From CAZTLE01 sp964614415 (GTDB lineage Bacteria; Bacteroidota; Bacteroidia; Flavobacteriales; Flavobacteriaceae), in contig CAZTLE010000159.1 in assembly GCA_964614415.1 (NCBI GenBank), forward strand, positions 1 through 9,551: a DNA stretch of 9,551 bases. The letters are read 5' to 3'. Within the stretch, counting starts at the first letter, position 1. The number at the start of each line of letters is the position of its first letter. A model generated the notes under the pieces. The model worked only from the letters and a program-made list of their open reading frames with translations, ran no database searches and was not told the origin of the DNA. Position numbers and translations under genes: made by a program. Positions 6,078 through 9,551 of this stretch are shown one piece after another.

Positions 6078-6608
6078 ATGATGATTGCAGTCTACATTCT
6101 GGCAGGGATAGTGGGACTTTTCCTGTTACTGGCTTTAATCGCCCCGAAAAGTTACGATGTAAGTCGTAGTATTGAGATTAATCGCTCAACTAGTGATGTA
6201 TTCGACTATTTGAAGTATGTAAAAAACCAGGACAACTGGTCTCCCTGGAAGAAGAAAGATCCCAATATGAAGCAGACCTTCACGGGTACCGATGGACAGG
6301 TGGGATTCGTTTCCCGTTGGGAGGGGAATAAACACGTAGGTGTTGGAGAACAAGAGATCAAGAGTATTGACGACGTCAACAAGATCATTAAAACGGAGTT
6401 GCGCTTTCTTAAACCCTGGAAGTCGGTTAGTGATGCCTATATCAATGCTGATGCTGCAGGAGACGGTAAAACAAAAGTTGTGTGGGGTTTTTCCGGAAAA
6501 CACCCAATCCCGGCCAATATTTTCATGTTGTTCATGAACATGGATAAGGCCGTGGGCAAGGACTTCGATGAAGGGTTGGCCGAACTTAAAGGTATACTTG
6601 AAAGCTAG
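6078..6608 (+). CDS. Membrane-anchored SRPBCC-family protein
   Basis: This 176-residue protein has an N-terminal membrane helix (about residues 3-22) and a START-like SRPBCC domain (about 27-174). The domain opens with YDVSRSIEINRSTSDVFDYLKYVKNQDNWSPW, the usual first strand and helices of polyketide-cyclase-like proteins, and ends in the long helix KAVGKDFDEGLAELKGIL that closes the cavity. Such domains bind hydrophobic ligands; no ligand can be named here. Two consecutive ATGs (6078 and 6081) are possible starts. It begins 28 bases after trmH, and a near-match promoter core (TAGCTTTA, 6047-6054) spans the trmH stop codon. The next gene follows after 5 bases, so the two are co-transcribed. 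Confidence 0.88.
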   Translation: MMIAVYILAGIVGLFLLLALIAPKSYDVSRSIEINRSTSDVFDYLKYVKNQDNWSPWKKKDPNMKQTFTGTDGQVGFVSRWEGNKHVGVGEQEIKSIDDVNKIIKTELRFLKPWKSVSDAYINADAAGDGKTKVVWGFSGKHPIPANIFMLFMNMDKAVGKDFDEGLAELKGILES

Positions 6609-6613
6609 AAGTT

Positions 6614-6988
6614 ATGGAACACAACGTGGTAGCCTGGTTCGAAATTCCTGTGACAGATATGGACAGAGCCAAGGCGTTTTACGAATCGGTGTTCAAGGTC
6701 ACTATTGACGTCCAGGATTTCGGCGGATTGCTAATGGGTTTGTTTCCCGGAGATCCCGGCAAACCAGGAGCTTCCGGAAGCCTCGTCAAACAAGAGACTT
6801 ACATACCAAGTCAGGAAGGTCCGCTTATTTACTTTTACAGCCCTGATCTCGCCGATGAGATGAGTCGGGTAGTGGATGCAGGGGGTAAGGTATATCAGGA
6901 TAAGATGTTGATTTCCGATGAAGTTGGATACATGGGCGTGTTTATTGATACTGAAGGCAACAGAATTGCTATGTATTCAACACCATAA
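6614..6988 (+). CDS. VOC-family (glyoxalase/bleomycin-resistance fold) protein
   Basis: This 124-residue cytosolic protein is a single vicinal-oxygen-chelate domain. Its first module carries VAWFEIPVTDMDRAKAFYESVF (6-27) and its second ends with VGYMGVFIDTEGNRIAMYS (104-122), the typical paired beta-alpha-beta pattern. Length is normal for small stand-alone VOC proteins, which usually act as dimers. Known members include metal-dependent lyases, isomerases, dioxygenases and binding proteins; this sequence does not show which. It lies 5 bases after the SRPBCC gene and 11 bases before rdgB, clearly within one transcription unit. Confidence 0.9.
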   Translation: MEHNVVAWFEIPVTDMDRAKAFYESVFKVTIDVQDFGGLLMGLFPGDPGKPGASGSLVKQETYIPSQEGPLIYFYSPDLADEMSRVVDAGGKVYQDKMLISDEVGYMGVFIDTEGNRIAMYSTP

Positions 6989-6999
6989 GGCAGCACCAA

Positions 7000-7572
7000 A
7001 TGAAATTGGTCTTCGCTACGCACAATGAAAACAAATTCAAAGAAGTACAGGCTTTGATGCCCGATCATATCGAGCTTCAAAGCCTGACTCATATTGGATG
7101 TCATGACGACATACCTGAAACGGCCGATACCATTGAAGGCAATGCCCTGTTAAAGGCCCACTACGTTCGGGATAATTACGGTCTTCCCTGTTTTGCGGAT
7201 GATACGGGACTGGAAGTCACAGAGCTGGACGGAGCACCCGGGGTATATAGTGCGCGCTATGCCGGACCTGAAAAGGATGCCAATGCCAATATGGAAAAGC
7301 TGCTTTTGGCTTTAAAACCTTCGACCGATAGAAGTGCGCAATTCAAAACTGCGATCGCATTGGTGAATGGCACACATGAAGACCTTTTTCTCGGTATTTG
7401 CAAAGGAGAGATCACCAAAGCGCCCAGAGGTGAAAAGGGATTCGGGTATGACCCCATATTTCAACCAGCAGGACACGAAAAGACCTTTGCCGAAATGTCC
7501 CTGGAGCTTAAGAGTGAGATTGGGCATAGGGGCAAAGCCATACGCGAGTTGCTATCTTATTTGCAGCGCTGA
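7000..7572 (+). CDS. rdgB: dITP/XTP pyrophosphatase (RdgB/HAM1 family)
   Basis: This enzyme hydrolyses deaminated purine nucleoside triphosphates (ITP, dITP, XTP) to the monophosphate and pyrophosphate, keeping damaged bases out of DNA and RNA. The 190-residue protein shows all the family signatures: FATHNENKFKE (5-15), the acidic ETADTIEGNALLKA (40-53), FADDTGLEV (65-73, with Asp68 equivalent to the catalytic Asp69 of E. coli RdgB), GVYSARYAG (81-89), GEKGFGYDPIF (144-154) and HRGKA (176-180). It acts in the cytosol as a homodimer. It is the last gene of the trmH cluster. No terminator hairpin with a T-run follows; the helicase promoter core starts 23 bases after its stop, so some read-through into the helicase is likely. 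Confidence 0.96.
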   Translation: MKLVFATHNENKFKEVQALMPDHIELQSLTHIGCHDDIPETADTIEGNALLKAHYVRDNYGLPCFADDTGLEVTELDGAPGVYSARYAGPEKDANANMEKLLLALKPSTDRSAQFKTAIALVNGTHEDLFLGICKGEITKAPRGEKGFGYDPIFQPAGHEKTFAEMSLELKSEIGHRGKAIRELLSYLQR

Positions 7573-7595
7573 ACCATTAATTCATTGAAATAGAC

Positions 7596-7603
7596 TACTT
7601 TTG
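7596..7603 (+). promoter_or_regulatory. Promoter core (TAnnTTTG) of the helicase gene
   Basis: TACTTTTG is an exact match to the Bacteroidota sigma-A -7 consensus TAnnTTTG. A TTTG-type -33 box at the usual distance is not evident. Transcription would start near 7610 and leave a leader of about 85 bases before the helicase ATG, covering the hairpin arms at 7640-7693. Confidence 0.5.
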
Positions 7604-7629
7604 CGGCCTGAAGCCTCAGCGTGAGGCCG
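7604..7629 (+). promoter_or_regulatory. Mutually exclusive small hairpins at the leader start
   Basis: Two perfect 6-bp stems share the same 3' arm. CGGCCT (7604-7609) pairs with AGGCCG (7624-7629), or GCCTCA (7613-7618) pairs with TGAGGC (7622-7627) around a GCG loop. If transcription starts near 7610, only the second can form in RNA; the first would act at DNA level or in read-through transcripts from rdgB. Confidence 0.4.
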
Positions 7630-7639
7630 TGTTCCCTGA

Positions 7640-7693
7640 AGCTGTGGTTATTTGTCGAACGCTTCCCAAGAACACAAATAACCAAATACAGCT
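7640..7693 (+). promoter_or_regulatory. Long leader hairpin abutting the helicase start codon
   Basis: AGCTGT followed by GGTTATTTGT (7640-7655) is the exact reverse complement of ACAAATAACC (7674-7683) plus ACAGCT (7688-7693). Only an unpaired AAAT (7684-7687) interrupts the 3' arm. That gives 16 Watson-Crick pairs around an 18-base loop. The 3' arm ends two bases before the ATG at 7696, so the folded leader would bury the ribosome-entry region. No T-run follows, so it is not a standard terminator. A translational control element is the likely role, by inference. Confidence 0.65.
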
Positions 7694-7695
7694 AT

Positions 7696-9444
7696 ATGCA
7701 ATCCTTTCAAGTGTTAGGCCTTGAAGAAGAACTTCTTAAGGCTATTACGGATTTGGGTTTTGAAACCCCTTCCGAGGTTCAGGAAAAGACCATTCCTGTC
7801 CTATTAGGTAAAGAGACCGATATGGTCGCTCTGGCCCAGACCGGGACCGGTAAAACAGCGGCCTTTGGCTTTCCCATGCTCCAGAAGATCAATGTAGACA
7901 GCCGAACAACCCAGGGGCTCATACTCTCTCCCACGAGAGAGCTTTGTCTTCAAATTACCAACGAACTGAAACAATACGGAAAGTACCTTCCCGGTCTTAA
8001 CGTAGTTGCTATATACGGAGGAGCCAGTATTTCAGAACAGGCGAACAGAATTAAGAAAGGCGCTCAGGTAGTAGTGGCCACTCCGGGTCGTATGAAGGAC
8101 ATGATCGGGCGTAAGATGGTAGATATTTCAAAAATTGAATACTGCGTTCTGGACGAGGCCGATGAGATGTTGAATATGGGATTCTACGAGGATATTACCG
8201 ATATTCTGTCTCATTCTCCTGAAGACAAAAGCACCTGGCTTTTTAGCGCTACGATGCCCAAAGAAGTGGCACGCATTGCCCAAAAATTTATGCATGATCC
8301 CATTGAGATTACTGTGGGGCAGAAGAATATCGGCGCTGAGAATGTAACCCATGAGTACTACCTCGTGAATGCACGGGATCGATATCTGGCGTTGAAACGA
8401 CTGGCAGATGCCAATCCGGACATTTTTTCCGTGGTTTTTTGCCGAACAAAACGGGATACGCAGAAGGTTGCGGAACGACTTATTGAGGATGGCTACAATG
8501 CCGCTGCCCTGCACGGAGATCTGAGTCAGAACCAGCGAGACCTCGTGATGAAATCATTCAGAACCCGCCAGATCCAAATGTTGGTAGCTACCGACGTAGC
8601 AGCCAGGGGGATTGATGTGGATGACATTACACATGTGATCAATTATCAGCTGCCAGATGAGATCGAAACGTATACGCACCGCAGTGGCCGTACCGGTAGG
8701 GCTGGAAAGACAGGAGTCTCTATGGTAATTGTTTCGAAGAGTGAAGTTCGGAAGATAAAAGCTATTGAAAAGATCATCCAGAAGTCTTTTGTGAAGAAGG
8801 ACGTTCCTGGCGGTATGCAGATCTGTGAAATTCAATTGTTCCACCTGGCGAATAGCATTAAGAAAACGGAGATCAATCATGACATTGATCCGTATTTGCC
8901 CAATATCAACGAAGTGCTTTCTGCATTCAGTAAAGAAGAACTGATCAAGAAGGTTTTTTCGGTTGAGTTTTCCAGGTTTTACAACTACTACCAAAATGCA
9001 CCCGATCTGAATGTAGATTCGGGAGAGGCACCGGTCAAATCGGAGCACAGTCTGCGCTATTTTATCAGTTTGGGACGCAAAGACCATTTCGATTGGATGA
9101 GCTTGAAGGATTTTTTGAGAGATCTTTTGGGACTTGGAAAAGAAGATGTGTTCAAGGTAGATGTTATGAACACCTTTTCTTTTTTTAATACCGATGTGAA
9201 GCATAAAGAACTGGTGCTTTCGGCATTTGAAGACTTTGTATTGGATGGCCGACGCGTTTTTGTAGAGGTGTCCAAAGAAGGCCGAAGAAAAGGAGGTGGA
9301 AAGTCCGGAAAAGGGAAAGATCGTGTAAGGAAGCGGGGTAAATTCCGAACTGATGAGAAACCGAAATTTAAAGGCAAGAACCGAAGAAAGAACAGACGCC
9401 CTGATTCAAAGGGGACCGGAGGGAAGCGAAGAAGAAGGGGCTAG
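7696..9444 (+). CDS. DEAD-box ATP-dependent RNA helicase with DbpA-like RNA-binding domain
   Basis: This protein unwinds or remodels RNA using ATP and probably assists ribosome assembly, RNA decay or cold adaptation, as DeaD/CsdA and DbpA relatives do. The 582 residues contain the Q-motif region (GFETPSEVQ, 21-29), Walker A AQTGTGKT (47-54), PTREL (79-83), TPGR (129-132), DEAD (153-156), SAT (184-186), the second RecA domain with VVFCRT (246-251), ATDVAARGID (298-307) and HRSGRTGRAG (328-337). A DbpA-type RNA-binding domain occupies about 452-526 (LRYFISLGRKD to GRRVFVEVSKEG). A low-complexity basic Lys/Arg/Gly tail fills 528-582. I start at ATG 7696 because the Q-motif follows at the usual distance; an upstream GTG frame (7621) would translate through the leader hairpin. 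The E. coli DeaD architecture is similar, but orthology is untested. Confidence 0.94.
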   Translation: MQSFQVLGLEEELLKAITDLGFETPSEVQEKTIPVLLGKETDMVALAQTGTGKTAAFGFPMLQKINVDSRTTQGLILSPTRELCLQITNELKQYGKYLPGLNVVAIYGGASISEQANRIKKGAQVVVATPGRMKDMIGRKMVDISKIEYCVLDEADEMLNMGFYEDITDILSHSPEDKSTWLFSATMPKEVARIAQKFMHDPIEITVGQKNIGAENVTHEYYLVNARDRYLALKRLADANPDIFSVVFCRTKRDTQKVAERLIEDGYNAAALHGDLSQNQRDLVMKSFRTRQIQMLVATDVAARGIDVDDITHVINYQLPDEIETYTHRSGRTGRAGKTGVSMVIVSKSEVRKIKAIEKIIQKSFVKKDVPGGMQICEIQLFHLANSIKKTEINHDIDPYLPNINEVLSAFSKEELIKKVFSVEFSRFYNYYQNAPDLNVDSGEAPVKSEHSLRYFISLGRKDHFDWMSLKDFLRDLLGLGKEDVFKVDVMNTFSFFNTDVKHKELVLSAFEDFVLDGRRVFVEVSKEGRRKGGGKSGKGKDRVRKRGKFRTDEKPKFKGKNRRKNRRPDSKGTGGKRRRRG

Positions 9445-9446
9445 AG

Positions 9447-9496
9447 TTTTGAGTTTTAAGTGTTGAGCTTTAAATTTTGAGTTTTGAATTTTAAAT
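9447..9496. repeat. T-rich leader of degenerate heptamers
   Basis: Starting three bases after the helicase stop codon, the sequence splits into seven consecutive in-phase 7-mers: TTTTGAG, TTTTAAG, TGTTGAG, CTTTAAA, TTTTGAG, TTTTGAA, TTTTAAA. One extra T (9496) then shifts the phase before the CCCTAAA array. It shares GTTTTAAGTGTT (9453-9464) and TTGAATTTTAAATT (9484-9497) exactly with the tract at 4538-4596, in the same order and orientation. Confidence 0.82.
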
Positions 9497-9551
9497 TCCT
9501 AAACCCTAAACCCTAAACCCTAAACCCTAAACCCTAAACCCTAAACCCTAA
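9497..9551. repeat. Tandem heptanucleotide array (CCCTAAA)n, plant-telomere-type unit
   Basis: One TCCTAAA unit (9497-9503) is followed by six perfect CCCTAAA units (9504-9545) and a partial unit CCCTAA (9546-9551) cut by the window edge, so the true length is unknown. The complement, TTTAGGG, is the Arabidopsis-type telomere repeat. Here it follows a bacterial helicase gene and is preceded by the same kind of leader as the CCATAAA array. Confidence 0.95.

Noticed and set aside
7621..7695. In-frame GTG extension of the helicase
   Set aside because: It would translate through the leader inverted repeat, follows a promoter core too closely, and gives 25 residues unlike DEAD-box N-termini.
7573..7695. 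A small protein gene or tRNA between rdgB and the helicase
   Set aside because: There is no cloverleaf and no convincing short frame; the inverted repeats are better explained as a leader structure.
8554..9204. 216-residue antisense open frame within the helicase gene
   Set aside because: It is a shadow of a strongly supported helicase coding frame, with no recognisable motif and no start context.
9497..9551. A real telomere or linear chromosome end
   Set aside because: The related CCATAAA element is internal, all genes are bacterial housekeeping genes, and bacterial linear ends are not built from such heptamers. The window edge is simply where the sequence was cut.

Overview
The window reads as chromosomal DNA from a member of the Bacteroidota, most likely family Flavobacteriaceae. 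The evidence is an ECF sigma operon carrying a pair of DUF4252-type proteins, two exact matches to the Bacteroidota promoter core TAnnTTTG, genes without clear Shine-Dalgarno sequences, lipoprotein signals ending in SC, and protein sequences close to the flavobacterial forms of PurB, TrmH and sirtuin. The assignment rests on recalled family features and not on a database search. No phage, insertion sequence, CRISPR array, tRNA or rRNA was found.

Layout. (1) 1-93, minus: the first 31 codons of a lipoprotein. (2) 234-2507, plus: a four-gene operon of ECF sigma factor, one-pass membrane protein (candidate anti-sigma), exported DUF4252 protein and DUF4252-like lipoprotein. It is preceded by an ECF-type promoter candidate and closed by a hairpin terminator at 2529-2556. 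(3) 4519 down to 2555, minus: a conserved-looking helical protein of unknown function, then purB with its own promoter core. (4) 4538-4652: an intergenic heptanucleotide repeat element. (5) Divergent pair: a CobB-like sirtuin (minus) and trmH (plus). trmH leads a tight cluster of SRPBCC protein, VOC protein and rdgB. (6) 7596-9444: a DEAD-box RNA helicase with a DbpA-like C-terminal RNA-binding domain, its own promoter core and a strongly structured 5' leader. (7) 9447 to the window end: a second heptanucleotide element, cut by the window edge.

How the parts relate. Most genes are housekeeping: purine synthesis (purB), nucleotide-pool sanitation (rdgB), tRNA methylation (trmH), protein deacylation (sirtuin) and RNA remodelling (helicase). 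The sigma operon looks like a self-contained envelope-linked regulator. Two non-coding structures stand out. The first is a pair of related repeat elements, each with a T-rich leader of degenerate 7-mers running into a homogeneous 7-mer array: CCATAAA in one, CCCTAAA (the plant telomere unit) in the other. The second is a 16-bp inverted repeat in the helicase leader that ends two bases before the start codon.
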